Positions 8,491 to 18,294 of a stretch of 64,000 bases of DNA are shown here, in pieces (position 1 is the first letter of the stretch; every line of letters begins with the position of its first letter). Both the position numbers and the translations under genes were made by a program. Location of the stretch: NCBI GenBank assembly GCA_021604545.1, contig BQJE01000001.1:541444-605443 (forward strand), in the 5' to 3' direction. The notes beneath the pieces were generated by a model. The model had not been told where the DNA came from. It made no database searches and was given only the letters and a program-made list of their open reading frames with translations. This stretch comes from Micavibrio sp. Lineage in GTDB: Bacteria > Pseudomonadota > Alphaproteobacteria > Micavibrionales > Micavibrionaceae.

Positions 8491-9389
8491 GCGATGCTCT
8501 TAAACTTGGCATAATCGGCCTCAGTGAAGGTAATGGCCACCCTTATTCCTGGTCAACAATCTTCAATGGCTACAACCCTAAAAAAATGGAACGCTCGGGC
8601 TTCCCTAATATTGCGTCATATTTGAGCAAGCAAAATTTTCCGGACGATCAAATTTCTGGAGCAGATGTCACACATATCTGGACCCAAGACCGTGACCTCA
8701 GTCAGAATATTGCTGAAAGCTGCCATATTGAGAATATCTCAGAGAATTACACCGACTTCATCGGCCAAGTTGATGCTGTTCTTCTAGCCAGAGATGATCA
8801 CGAAACCCACTTTGAAATAAGCAAGCCCTTTCTTGAGGCTGGTGTGTCCATTTTCATTGACAAGCCGCTGGCAGTATCGGTTGAAGAGGCCGATAAAATC
8901 CTCGGGCTTGAAACCTATGAGGGACAAATATTTACCTGCACAGCCCTGAGGTATGCACAGGAGCTTTATCCCTCCCCACAAGAGCTGGAAGACATGGGGC
9001 CAATTACCCAAATCATATGCTCAACCGTTAAGTCATGGGATAAATACGCCATTCACCTTATTGAGCCGGTCATTCATTTTTTGGGCGCTGATGTTAATAT
9101 ACTGAGCACTGAAAAGAGTCAGTCGAAAAACACTGTTTCGCTTGTGGTCAATTGGGACAATGATGTTGTAACTGAGTTTCAGGCGATGGGCCCGGATGTA
9201 AAAAAGGGTCCCATTCGGATCACTTATTGTGGTGAAGAAAACAGCGTTACAAAAGATTTCAGTGATGCGTTCTCGGCTTTTAAAGCCGCCCTTATGCAGT
9301 TTGTAGGCTCTGTTCGTAGCCCGGGTATAGTTATTCCGAGAACTGAAACACTGAAAACCATACGCCTTATTGAAGAAGGGCTAAAATGA
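8487..9389 (+). CDS. Gfo/Idh/MocA-family oxidoreductase-like protein
   Basis: A 300-residue protein starting at GTG in a 4-base overlap with the previous stop. It has an N-terminal Rossmann strand (LKLGIIGLSEGNGHPYSW) in which the usual GxGxxG is altered, followed by DAVLLARDDHETHFEISKPFLEAG and the family motif IDKPLAVSVEEADKIL (EKP-like). The C-terminal domain is shorter than usual (family about 330-370 residues). The atypical nucleotide loop makes cofactor use uncertain. It is translationally coupled to the aminotransferase gene (ATGA overlap), suggesting an oxidation-then-amination pair acting on one sugar. Confidence 0.72.
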   Translation: MSDALKLGIIGLSEGNGHPYSWSTIFNGYNPKKMERSGFPNIASYLSKQNFPDDQISGADVTHIWTQDRDLSQNIAESCHIENISENYTDFIGQVDAVLLARDDHETHFEISKPFLEAGVSIFIDKPLAVSVEEADKILGLETYEGQIFTCTALRYAQELYPSPQELEDMGPITQIICSTVKSWDKYAIHLIEPVIHFLGADVNILSTEKSQSKNTVSLVVNWDNDVVTEFQAMGPDVKKGPIRITYCGEENSVTKDFSDAFSAFKAALMQFVGSVRSPGIVIPRTETLKTIRLIEEGLK

Positions 9390-10789
9390 TTACACCTCCA
9401 GATGAGCTCCGTAAGAGATATCAAAAATCGTTTAAGCTACAGGAAAAGTTCCATACGCTTGTTCCTGGCGGCTCACATACTTACTCCAAGGGTGAGGATC
9501 AACAGCCACATCTATCCCCTAAATTGGTATCGCATGCCAAAGGCGCGCTTTGCTGGGATGTCGACGAAAATGAATATATAGACTGGATGATGGGCAACAG
9601 AACCTTTGTCCTCGGCCATGCCTATGATGCCGTCGATAACGCAGTTATAGACACCTTACGCAAAGGCACAAATTTTTCCCGCCCCGGCATTCTTGAATAT
9701 GAGATTGCCGAATATCTGGTTGATCTTTGGCCGGTCGCCGAAATGGTTAAATTTGGAAAGAACGGTTCCGATGTTACGCATGCCGCCGTAAAACTGGCCC
9801 GCGCTTACACAGGTAGGGACTTTATCGCCAAATGCGCCGAACATCCGTTTTTCAGCACCCATGACTGGTTCATATCGACGACGCCTTGCAATAACGGCAT
9901 TCCAGCGGAAATCAAGGATTACGCTTTAAATTTTAAATATAACGATATCAAGTCAGTTGAGGCCTTGTTTGACCAGCACCACGATAAGATTGCCTGTTTC
10001 ATTCTGGAGCCCGTCAAGGATGTGGAGCCACAAGATGATTTTTTACAAAAACTAAAAGATCTCTGTGATAAAAACGGAGCCATCCTCATTTTCGATGAAA
10101 TGATTTCTGGTATTCGTTTTGACTTATTGGGTGCGCATCACAAATGGGGTGTTTACCCTCATTTGGCGACATTCGGTAAATGTGTCAGCAACGGTTATTC
10201 CTGCTCCGTTCTTGCTGGACAACGCGACATCATGGAACTCGGCGGCATCTTTCATGACAAAGAACGTACATTCCTTTTATCACAAACCCATGCCTCTGAA
10301 ACCGTGGGGCTCGCCGCAATCAGAGCGACTCTAGAGGAGTGCCAAAAGGTCAACGCCACCCAGCATATCTGGGATACGGGCAAAGCCTTTAAGGACGGTA
10401 TGAATGCATTGGCACAGCAAGAAGGCGTATCGAACTTCATTGGTGCGGCTGGGTTTGATTGTAATCCTGTCTTTTCGTTCAAAGATAAAAGCGGTGCACC
10501 CTCTTTGCCTCTGATGACCCTGTTTATACAAGAATGCCTGGCGCGAGGCATCATGGCATCATGGTTGACGGTCACCTATGCGCATAAACAAGAGCATTTG
10601 GACCGAACATTCGAGGTTTTTGGTGAGGTAATGAAAAGCCTCAAACCTATCATTGAGAATGATGAGGTGAGCGAGGCTCTTGTCGGTGATCCGATTAAAC
10701 CTGTCATGCGCACCTACAATAAATGCCTACAACGGCAATGTGGCCTTGTTGATAAAAGCGCCCCTAAAGCTTCGTGCTGCACGGAATAG
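9386..10789 (+). CDS. HemL-like class III aminotransferase, sugar-modifying
   Basis: A 467-residue PLP enzyme of the glutamate-1-semialdehyde aminomutase type. The segments are FHTLVPGGSHTYSKGEDQ, the substrate and phosphate loop KNGSDVTHAAVKLARAYTGR, LIFDEMISGIRF (D237 contacts the pyridine nitrogen) and the Schiff-base lysine K265 in TFGKCVSNG. It is longer than HemL (about 430) and has a cysteine-rich tail ending ASCCTE. It lies inside the sugar operon, not near haem genes, and is coupled to the upstream Gfo/Idh protein and 4 bp from the cytidylyltransferase gene. It most likely aminates a keto or aldehyde sugar acid. A role in tetrapyrrole synthesis is unlikely but not excluded. Confidence 0.8.
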   Translation: MITPPDELRKRYQKSFKLQEKFHTLVPGGSHTYSKGEDQQPHLSPKLVSHAKGALCWDVDENEYIDWMMGNRTFVLGHAYDAVDNAVIDTLRKGTNFSRPGILEYEIAEYLVDLWPVAEMVKFGKNGSDVTHAAVKLARAYTGRDFIAKCAEHPFFSTHDWFISTTPCNNGIPAEIKDYALNFKYNDIKSVEALFDQHHDKIACFILEPVKDVEPQDDFLQKLKDLCDKNGAILIFDEMISGIRFDLLGAHHKWGVYPHLATFGKCVSNGYSCSVLAGQRDIMELGGIFHDKERTFLLSQTHASETVGLAAIRATLEECQKVNATQHIWDTGKAFKDGMNALAQQEGVSNFIGAAGFDCNPVFSFKDKSGAPSLPLMTLFIQECLARGIMASWLTVTYAHKQEHLDRTFEVFGEVMKSLKPIIENDEVSEALVGDPIKPVMRTYNKCLQRQCGLVDKSAPKASCCTE

Positions 10790-10793
10790 CAAA

Positions 10794-11507
10794 ATGATTA
10801 ACGGCATTATACAAGCACGTACAGGCTCCAGCCGGCTTCCTAATAAGGTCCTAAAAGACTTAGGCGGGATAAGCGTAATACAGCGTATCGTGAAACAGGT
10901 GCGAGCAGCTGAAAAACTTGACCAAATTATTCTAACAACCTCTGATCAGCCGCGAGATGATGCGTTGGCCAAGCATGCTAAAGAGGTCGGAATAGAAGTC
11001 TACAGAGGTGACGAAGACAAAATCATGCACCGCCTTTTAGGCGCGGCGAAAACCTTTAATACCAGTGTTGTTGTGCGCCTCTTGGGCGATTGCCCGCTTT
11101 CGGATCCCGAGCTGATAGACTCCTTTGTAGAAACACTGCTCAGAAATACAGAGCTGGATATGGTCACAAATCAGAACCCCCATACATTCCCCGATGGCTA
11201 TGATATCTCCGTTATTCGCATCGAAGCTTTGCGTAAAGCCTGCCGTGATATTGAAGATACAGGGCGCCCTGAACATTTGTCCGAACTTTGGCGTGAGGGC
11301 AGTGGCTATCATATTAAAAATATTGAGGCTGAAAAAAACTATTTTCAGGATTACCGCCTTACATTAGATTACCCCAAGGATCTTGATATGATCCGGCATG
11401 TGGTGGAATATCTAAACTGTGAAAACCGTGTTGTTCATTTGGGTGAAGTCCTGAAATACCTAGAGGACCATCCTGATGTTGCACAAATAAACAAGGAATA
11501 CATATGA
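10794..11507 (+). CDS. SpsF-like cytidylyltransferase (CMP-sugar activation)
   Basis: A 237-residue protein beginning INGIIQARTGSSRLPNKVL, the SpsF variant of the cytidylyltransferase nucleotide loop, with VVRLLGDCPLSDPELID binding the second metal. It would activate a nonulosonic acid as its CMP form. The ATG at 10794 is chosen because it directly precedes the conserved first strand; an upstream in-frame codon would overlap the aminotransferase by over 100 bases. No classical PseF/NeuA protein (PARGGSKR) is seen in the window, so this protein may serve pseudaminic acid, the second synthase product, or both. Confidence 0.82.
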   Translation: MINGIIQARTGSSRLPNKVLKDLGGISVIQRIVKQVRAAEKLDQIILTTSDQPRDDALAKHAKEVGIEVYRGDEDKIMHRLLGAAKTFNTSVVVRLLGDCPLSDPELIDSFVETLLRNTELDMVTNQNPHTFPDGYDISVIRIEALRKACRDIEDTGRPEHLSELWREGSGYHIKNIEAEKNYFQDYRLTLDYPKDLDMIRHVVEYLNCENRVVHLGEVLKYLEDHPDVAQINKEYI

Positions 11508-12220
11508 CCCAGCTAGCCAAAGAAAAAATAAGCTATACATCGAATTTTGATTATCACTTGCGGCAATATAAAACACCGTATCGTAGCACAGTGTCTTTAA
11601 TCGAATATTTGAAGAGCAACATCGATACCAGCAAGGTGAAGCGCGTTCTTGATCTGGGCTGCGGCGGCGGTGCCAATATCCACTGGCTGAAAGAAGCCTT
11701 CCCTGACTGGGACTTTGTTGGTGTTGATTTTGATCCCAAAGCTGTGGAGGTGGCGCAGGAGCAAAACCCGACAGAACAATTTTTCTGTGAAGATGTTCTA
11801 AACATGAAAGATGCAATTGCGGGCAAACCGTTTGATCTCGTGCTTTGTATACAGGTTGTTTTGACCGCGCCATTTAGTCTCTACGAATTCCTTGATGCGA
11901 CTTTGTCGCTTGCGGAGAAAAATCTTATTTTGACGTCGCTTTTCTCAGAGGAATATTTTGAGCAAGATACCACCCGTAGAGATCTTCAAAAAGGTACATC
12001 TTATGTCTATAAAATAGACTCCCTCAAACGGCTTGAAGATTATATCGCTGATAAAGGTGTAGAATTGTCTTCAGAATTTACAGAGATTGATGTTGATTTG
12101 CCAAAGCCAGAACCACTAACGCTTTCAACGTATACGATCAAAACCGACGAAGGTAAACGCGTACAGGTCAGCCCTTATATGCTGATGCCTTGGTACACGG
12201 TAAATTTAACCAAGAAATAG
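11504..12220 (+). CDS. Class I SAM-dependent methyltransferase
   Basis: A 238-residue protein with motif I RVLDLGCGGGANIHWL, acidic ribose contact VGVDFDPKAVEVA, and motif LVLCIQVV. The ATGA overlap with the cytidylyltransferase stop indicates translational coupling, so it is the last gene of the five-gene rightward operon. It ends 7 bp from the convergent Gfo/Idh gene. The close relation to the sugar-acid genes suggests methylation of the sugar made by this operon; the precise position is unknown. Confidence 0.82.
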   Translation: MTQLAKEKISYTSNFDYHLRQYKTPYRSTVSLIEYLKSNIDTSKVKRVLDLGCGGGANIHWLKEAFPDWDFVGVDFDPKAVEVAQEQNPTEQFFCEDVLNMKDAIAGKPFDLVLCIQVVLTAPFSLYEFLDATLSLAEKNLILTSLFSEEYFEQDTTRRDLQKGTSYVYKIDSLKRLEDYIADKGVELSSEFTEIDVDLPKPEPLTLSTYTIKTDEGKRVQVSPYMLMPWYTVNLTKK

Positions 12221-12227
12221 CCGCTCT

Positions 12228-13199
12228 TTAACTGCGTGCTTGTAAGACAATATCCAGAGATTTCATCGCGTCCCTGCCCGTGAGTAAGTCTACGGAAGAA
12301 CCACGTGTCTTTAGGTTTGCAATGAATGCGCTCATCAAATCTTTATACATGGTTGAAGCATCAAGGTCGTTATCTTCGAAAAGTGTTTCCCACTGGCCTG
12401 ACGCAGCAGTATAAATCCGAACTGTGCAGTGCTCTGGCGCTTTGCCTTCGCTTTGCCAGATCAATGTGCCGTTTGAGCCAACAATCTCACAGCCGCGACG
12501 CTTAAATTGTTGGAGATAATCGAGATGTACTTCACTGCGCACACCGTTTTCATGTTTCAAAACCAGCGCCGCATAATCTTCGACATCAATCTTCAAATCA
12601 CTTCGTTTCGCTGCTTCACACAGGACAGAAGATACATCACCGAAGAACCACGACAAATAATCAATCTCATGAATAGCGTCGAGAATAACCCCGCCACCTT
12701 GATCTTTATGAGCGCAGTAGAGCTTCTTGTAATCGCTATCAGGGCGCATGTTAGGCAGATAATTGCCGTATTGCGCACGGGCATACATCACATCACCGAC
12801 ACGCTCAATATTCTGACGCAGTGTAGAAACAGCCGGATGAAAGCGCATATTGCAAACAACAAAAACCTGTCTACCTGCTTTTTCTGCACCAGCAAGAAAA
12901 TCGTCTACGCCGTCAAGATCATGCGATAACGGTTTTTCTATCAGTACATCTGCCCCACTCTCTGCAGCCTGTTGGGCCAGATCAATATGCGTTTTGTGTG
13001 GAGTTGCAATGACGACGCCATCTGCACCCCACGACAACGCTTCATCCAAAGAAGAAAAAAGCTGGGCGCCCGTCTTATCAGCCACGCTCTTAGCTAAGTC
13101 AGTATCAAGGTCAAAGACGGCGGTTTCATCAGCCAAATCGGCTGCATTTTCTGCATGCCTTCGCCCAATAGAACCGCAGCCTGTTATAAGTATTTTCAT
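12228..13199 (-). CDS. Gfo/Idh/MocA-family NAD(P)-dependent oxidoreductase
   Basis: A 323-residue enzyme with a regular nucleotide motif MKILITGCGSIGRRHAENA, then ADGVVIATPHKTHID and LIEKPLSHDLDG (EKP catalytic lysine), and the C-terminal domain with GGGVILDAIHEIDYLSWFFG, whose histidine is usual for sugar dehydrogenation. The ATG at 13197-13199 is used because the Rossmann fold starts there; the longer frame only adds sequence overlapping the synthase gene. It is the last gene of the pseB-pseC-synthase operon. It probably oxidises or reduces a sugar intermediate in the second nonulosonate-like route. Confidence 0.85.
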   Translation of the reverse strand: MKILITGCGSIGRRHAENAADLADETAVFDLDTDLAKSVADKTGAQLFSSLDEALSWGADGVVIATPHKTHIDLAQQAAESGADVLIEKPLSHDLDGVDDFLAGAEKAGRQVFVVCNMRFHPAVSTLRQNIERVGDVMYARAQYGNYLPNMRPDSDYKKLYCAHKDQGGGVILDAIHEIDYLSWFFGDVSSVLCEAAKRSDLKIDVEDYAALVLKHENGVRSEVHLDYLQQFKRRGCEIVGSNGTLIWQSEGKAPEHCTVRIYTAASGQWETLFEDNDLDASTMYKDLMSAFIANLKTRGSSVDLLTGRDAMKSLDIVLQARS

Positions 13200-13215
13200 T
13201 TGGGTATCCAAACGC

Positions 13216-14322
13216 CTAAGCAGCGCATGCTTTTTCGTCCGTCTGTGCGAGATCGCTATAACTGATACGGGTATCCTCTGCCAAATCTTTAACAAAGGTT
13301 GAATCTAGCAAGGAATCGTAGTGTTCCGGGCCAATGCCATATCCTGGGCGACGAAACTCAACTTTCACATCGCGCAGCTTTTGACCTTCTTTAGCAGGCT
13401 CAGCCAAAAAGATACTGCGCCTGACCGCGTCGCGTTTCTTCTGCTCTTCTGCATGAAGTATCCGGCGCGGTTCTCCCATTGCGATCTCCAAATCCCTTAA
13501 TGACCTGACAAAAGAAGACATATCAGATGGCTCCAGAGACATGATATGCTCGACGCTAGGTGTCATACGGTCAAAGGTAATGGTCTTTTCAACAAGATTG
13601 GCTCCCATCGTAACGGCTGCAATATCCATCTCCCAGCCCGGCACGTGATCAGAATAAGCCGCAGGGTAGCCAAACATTTGTTTCAGCGTTGGAATAATTC
13701 GTAAATTCACACTGTCAACACGGGCCGGATAGCCTGATGGACACTGGTGAATAACGATATTCTCATTGCCTTCACTCCGAATAGCATCAATGGCTGTTTC
13801 GATTTCGCCCAGTGTTGAATTGCCCGTGTCAAGCTGTATACACATCCCTGTACGGGCCGCGATGCGGATAAGCGGTATATGATTAACATCACCTGACGCA
13901 ATCTTGATGGAATCGCATTTAAGCTCTTCCATAAGTTCAATTTCATCTTCGAAGGTTACAGTTGCAAAAAAGGCCAAGTCGAGCGAGTCGCTATATTTTT
14001 TAAGCTCCCTCCACTCATCTTTGCTCATGGAGCGGCGGCAAAGAATATCATAAAGCGGTTCCGTGACCGTTTTCGTTTTTCCGGTTTCGCGATCTACAAG
14101 AATGTCATAGCTGAAAGGTTGTTTTTTATCGGCTACCAGGCGCTCAGGATCAACAATCTGGAACTTCACAGCATCTGCACCCGCCTCCGCTGAGAGCTTC
14201 ACCAGTTGCTTTGCAGTCTCAAGCCCATCATGGGTTGGTCCGGCTTCAAAGGTAATAAAACAGGGATTGCCATCACCAATTTTCTTTTTGCCAAAAGATA
14301 CCGTTTTTTGTTCAGTGTGCAT
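13216..14322 (-). CDS. Second NeuB-family sugar-acid synthase with altered metal site
   Basis: A 368-residue protein with the NeuB barrel and a C-terminal SAF domain (RRSIFLAEPAKEGQKL, FRRPGYGIGP). The first loop reads FEAGPTHDG where NeuB has EIGxNHxG. The metal ligand H226 in YSDHVPGW is kept, but the second ligand position, 21 residues on, is T247 in VEKTITFDR where NeuB has EKHFT. A conserved-looking VEHIMSLEP follows. It is therefore a distinct branch from the pseI product in this same window. It lies 2 bp after pseC and 16 bp before the oxidoreductase. The reaction is expected to be PEP condensation with an aldose or amino-aldose; the product is unknown. Confidence 0.8.
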   Translation of the reverse strand: MHTEQKTVSFGKKKIGDGNPCFITFEAGPTHDGLETAKQLVKLSAEAGADAVKFQIVDPERLVADKKQPFSYDILVDRETGKTKTVTEPLYDILCRRSMSKDEWRELKKYSDSLDLAFFATVTFEDEIELMEELKCDSIKIASGDVNHIPLIRIAARTGMCIQLDTGNSTLGEIETAIDAIRSEGNENIVIHQCPSGYPARVDSVNLRIIPTLKQMFGYPAAYSDHVPGWEMDIAAVTMGANLVEKTITFDRMTPSVEHIMSLEPSDMSSFVRSLRDLEIAMGEPRRILHAEEQKKRDAVRRSIFLAEPAKEGQKLRDVKVEFRRPGYGIGPEHYDSLLDSTFVKDLAEDTRISYSDLAQTDEKACAA

Positions 14323-14324
14323 GT

Positions 14325-15467
14325 TTAACCAACTCCAATTGCTTTTTTCAGTTGTTCTACGACAAAGCTCACATCACTATCTTTCATCGATGGATATAGC
14401 GGGAGAGACAAGGTGTGCCCATAATAGTGAGTAGCGCCCGGTAAAACAACATCCCCATACCTTTTTTTATAATAGGGCTGCGTATGTACCGGAATATAAT
14501 GAACCTGCGTCCCTACGCCTTCATCGGCAAGCTGTGTCATCAACTGCGCGCGCGCCATGCCGGTCTGCTCAAAATCTATACGCACAGCGTAGAGATGCCA
14601 AGCTGGATCGCAGCAGTTCACCTTTTCAGGTGGCAAAACAACTTGTGCCAAGGGAGGTAGAAGGTTGTCATAGAGCGCCACAAGCTCTCTGCGCCGGGCC
14701 ACAAAGCGCTCCAGCTTCTTCAGTTGAGAAATGCCCAGCGCGCATTGAATATCGGTGACCCGGTAATTATGGCCCAGCTCCTGCATCTCGTAGGCCCATG
14801 GCCCCTGTGCTTCATTCTTTACCATGCCGTGATTGCGCAGGCGGCGCATTTTATCCGCATAATCAAGACTATTGGTTGTAACGGCCCCACCCTCACCCAT
14901 CGCGATCGTTTTCACCGGGTGGAAAGAAAAGGTGGACAGGTCCTCATATTCGCACGCTCCGACAGATTTATCGTTATACACTCCACCCAGAGCATGACAG
15001 GAATCTGCCACAATTTTTATGCCGCGCTCTTTGGTAAAAGCCTTCATAGCTTTAAGATCAACACATTGGCCTGTAAGATGAACGGGAAAAACAGCCTTGG
15101 CTTTTTGGTTTTCACAACGTGATAAGGCTTCTTCAAGATGCTGAACCTCCATTAATCCTGTTTCAGGATTTACATCAGCGAAAACAATTTCGGCCCCACA
15201 ATGACGCACGGCATTGGCCGTGGCTAAAAAAGTCAAAGAGGGTACGATAACGCTATCCCCCTCCTGTAAATCGAGAGCCAACCCAGCCAGATGCAGTGCT
15301 GTGGTCCCGTTAGAACAAGCGACTGCATAATCTGATCCTGTTGTGCCGCACAACGCTTCTTCAAATTCCTGTATTTTGGGACCGGTCGTTAGAAAATCAC
15401 CGCGCAACACCTCAACCACAGCGGCAATATCATCTTCATCTATGCTTTGACGACCGTAGGGAATCAT
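14325..15467 (-). CDS. pseC: UDP-4-amino-4,6-dideoxy-N-acetyl-altrosamine transaminase
   Basis: A DegT/DnrJ/EryC1-fold PLP aminotransferase of 380 residues. It shows SNGTTALHLAGLAL (phosphate contact), VADSCHALGG with D155 and the Schiff-base lysine K186 in SFHPVKTIAMGEGG, and ends with the LPLYPSM box. PseC aminates C4 of the keto sugar made by PseB, using glutamate. It lies 16 bp after pseB and 2 bp before the second synthase, the usual pseB-pseC pairing. The RGDFLTTGP start is typical of PseC rather than LegC. Confidence 0.92.
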   Translation of the reverse strand: MIPYGRQSIDEDDIAAVVEVLRGDFLTTGPKIQEFEEALCGTTGSDYAVACSNGTTALHLAGLALDLQEGDSVIVPSLTFLATANAVRHCGAEIVFADVNPETGLMEVQHLEEALSRCENQKAKAVFPVHLTGQCVDLKAMKAFTKERGIKIVADSCHALGGVYNDKSVGACEYEDLSTFSFHPVKTIAMGEGGAVTTNSLDYADKMRRLRNHGMVKNEAQGPWAYEMQELGHNYRVTDIQCALGISQLKKLERFVARRRELVALYDNLLPPLAQVVLPPEKVNCCDPAWHLYAVRIDFEQTGMARAQLMTQLADEGVGTQVHYIPVHTQPYYKKRYGDVVLPGATHYYGHTLSLPLYPSMKDSDVSFVVEQLKKAIGVG

Positions 15468-15483
15468 TTTTAATCCATACTAT

Positions 15484-16539
<1,056 letters not shown>

Positions 16540-16628
16540 TTAACCAGTTTTCACGTAACTTATTTTAGGTGAGTTAGCAAGCCTGCCGGAAATTATGGCA
16601 AAATTTATACAGGAGTGTACAGATAGGG

Positions 16629-17363
16629 ATGTCCATCAATTCGTATCAAATGGCTCAGGATTTATTGCAGCGTTTCGAAGATAAAGACGGCGAAGAGCTG
16701 CTCTCCACCATCATTAAAGACGTTTTTCTGGACCGTATATGCCTCGTATCTTCTTTTGGGGCAGAATCTGCTCTGCTTCTGGATATGGTCTCGCGCATAG
16801 ATCCGGCTTTTCCTGTTATCTTTATTGATACTCAAAAACTCTTTCCAGAAACGCTTGAATACAGAGATAAACTTATCAAACACTTTTCTCTACAGGATGT
16901 ACGAACCTACTATCCTGACTATGCTGAAACGTCCCGCTCTGACCCTCATGAAACACTTTGGAAAAATGATGTGAATGCTTGTTGTTATATACGGAAAGTA
17001 GAGCCCCTGGAGCGCGCCCTGAAAGGATTTGACGCCTGGATTACAGGGCGCAAACGCTATCATGGGGCGACCAGAGAAAACATGCCTTTGATTGAATCAG
17101 CCAATGGCCGTATCAAAATCAACCCTTTAGCCAAATGGAACAAGAAGGACATAGGAAATGCCTTCGAAAAACTCAACGCTCCTGCTCACCCCCTTACGAG
17201 CAAAGGGTATCTTTCTATAGGGTGTCAGCCATGCACAGCCATTCCCAACAACCCGGATGATACGAGAAGCGGCCGTTGGCAAGGGCAAGAAAAAACAGAA
17301 TGTGGTATTCATTTGGATGGAAATAGTGGTTTGCAGCGGAGCAAAGATAAAATAATGGACTAG
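16629..17363 (+). CDS. cysH: Adenylylsulfate (APS) reductase, iron-sulfur type
   Basis: Reduces adenylylsulfate to sulfite with thioredoxin in assimilatory sulfate reduction. Of 244 residues, VSSFGAESALLLDM binds nucleotide. The cysteine pairs C118-C119 (NACCYIRK) and C199-x2-C202 (IGCQPCT) are the four 4Fe-4S ligands that mark APS over PAPS reductases, and the catalytic C225 stands in TECGIH. No other sulfur genes are nearby; it is flanked by pseB and a glycan methyltransferase, an unusual place for this gene. Confidence 0.92.
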   Translation: MSINSYQMAQDLLQRFEDKDGEELLSTIIKDVFLDRICLVSSFGAESALLLDMVSRIDPAFPVIFIDTQKLFPETLEYRDKLIKHFSLQDVRTYYPDYAETSRSDPHETLWKNDVNACCYIRKVEPLERALKGFDAWITGRKRYHGATRENMPLIESANGRIKINPLAKWNKKDIGNAFEKLNAPAHPLTSKGYLSIGCQPCTAIPNNPDDTRSGRWQGQEKTECGIHLDGNSGLQRSKDKIMD

Positions 17364-17384
17364 GGAATGAGTCCTGGCCCTAGT
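17359..17384 (+). terminator. Inverted repeat at the cysH stop, possible weak terminator
   Basis: Perfect 7-base arms ACTAGGG and CCCTAGT enclose a 12-base loop, with the cysH stop codon inside the left arm. No T-run follows directly, so it is not a textbook intrinsic terminator. It could slow transcription or protect the 3' end before the next gene at 17456. Confidence 0.3.
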
Positions 17385-17455
17385 AATAGTTGACTTTTAT
17401 CCATACAAAGAGGGACACTCAGCGTGGAATTCAGAGGCAAAGCTAAGAGAAAAAA

Positions 17456-18289
17456 ATGAAACAAATCGTTAAAGCAATTCTTCCCAGGCCGGCTCTGAAC
17501 AAAGCTGTGCAGATTAAGGACTGGGTATATTTTGTAACGCTTTCGCAAAAAGATTTTAATTCGGCCAATTTATGCTCTTCGGAAACCATCCCGTTATCAG
17601 ACATTTATGCAGATACAGACATTACAGAGGCATGGGAAAAGGATCATAAAATTATTGCCAAAGCTTATGGAGATGAAGACAGTTTTGGTGGCGTAAACCC
17701 TGGAGACAGGCGTGCTTTATATTATTTGATTATGGCCCTTAAGCCTAAAAATATATTGGAAGTGGGGACTCATATTGGTGCCTCAACACTGCATATTGCG
17801 CGCGCCTTAAAACAATTGAATGCAAACGGTAAAGTTACCAGCGCTGATATCATTGATGTTAATCACCCGGAAACCGGACCATGGAAACAATTAGGACTGA
17901 AAAAGTCTCCCAAGGATTTTGCTACAGAACTAGAGTGTATTGAATATATTGATTTTGATATTGGCCCTTGTCTCGATTTTATGAACGAAACCAAACAGCG
18001 CTACGACTTTATTTTTCTTGATGGTGACCACACAGCACAAGCGGTTTACAAAGAAGTCAGCGCCGCGCTTCCATTGCTAAACAAGAACGGTGTGATCCTT
18101 CTCCATGATTTTTACCCTGAGGCAAAACCGCTTTATCCCGATAACTCAATTATAGACGGGCCGTTCAGGGCCCTTGAACGCATTAGCAAGGAAAACCCTG
18201 CTATAGATGTGCTGCCTTTAGGGGAGCTGCCATGGCCCACCAAACAGGGAACAAGCATCACAAGCCTTGCCCTTGTTGTTAAACGTTAA
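17456..18289 (+). CDS. Class I methyltransferase, Methyltransf_24 type
   Basis: A 277-residue protein with motif I NILEVGTHIGASTLHIA, acidic residue in TSADIIDVN, and YDFIFLDGDHTAQAVYKEV followed by LLNKNGVILLHDFYPE. The FLDGDH and LHDF segments are hallmarks of the Methyltransf_24 group, often found in glycan clusters where they methylate sugars and use a divalent metal. The start ATG follows an A-rich leader. It lies 92 bp after cysH and 5 bp before mazG, marking the right edge of the glycan region. Confidence 0.8.
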   Translation: MKQIVKAILPRPALNKAVQIKDWVYFVTLSQKDFNSANLCSSETIPLSDIYADTDITEAWEKDHKIIAKAYGDEDSFGGVNPGDRRALYYLIMALKPKNILEVGTHIGASTLHIARALKQLNANGKVTSADIIDVNHPETGPWKQLGLKKSPKDFATELECIEYIDFDIGPCLDFMNETKQRYDFIFLDGDHTAQAVYKEVSAALPLLNKNGVILLHDFYPEAKPLYPDNSIIDGPFRALERISKENPAIDVLPLGELPWPTKQGTSITSLALVVKR

Positions 18290-18294
18290 TTTTT

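Noticed and set aside
9386-10789. Reading the HemL-like protein as a true glutamate-1-semialdehyde aminomutase for haem synthesis
   Set aside because: Alphaproteobacteria generally make 5-aminolevulinate by the HemA (ALAS) route, and the gene is coupled to sugar genes with a longer, unusual C-terminus.
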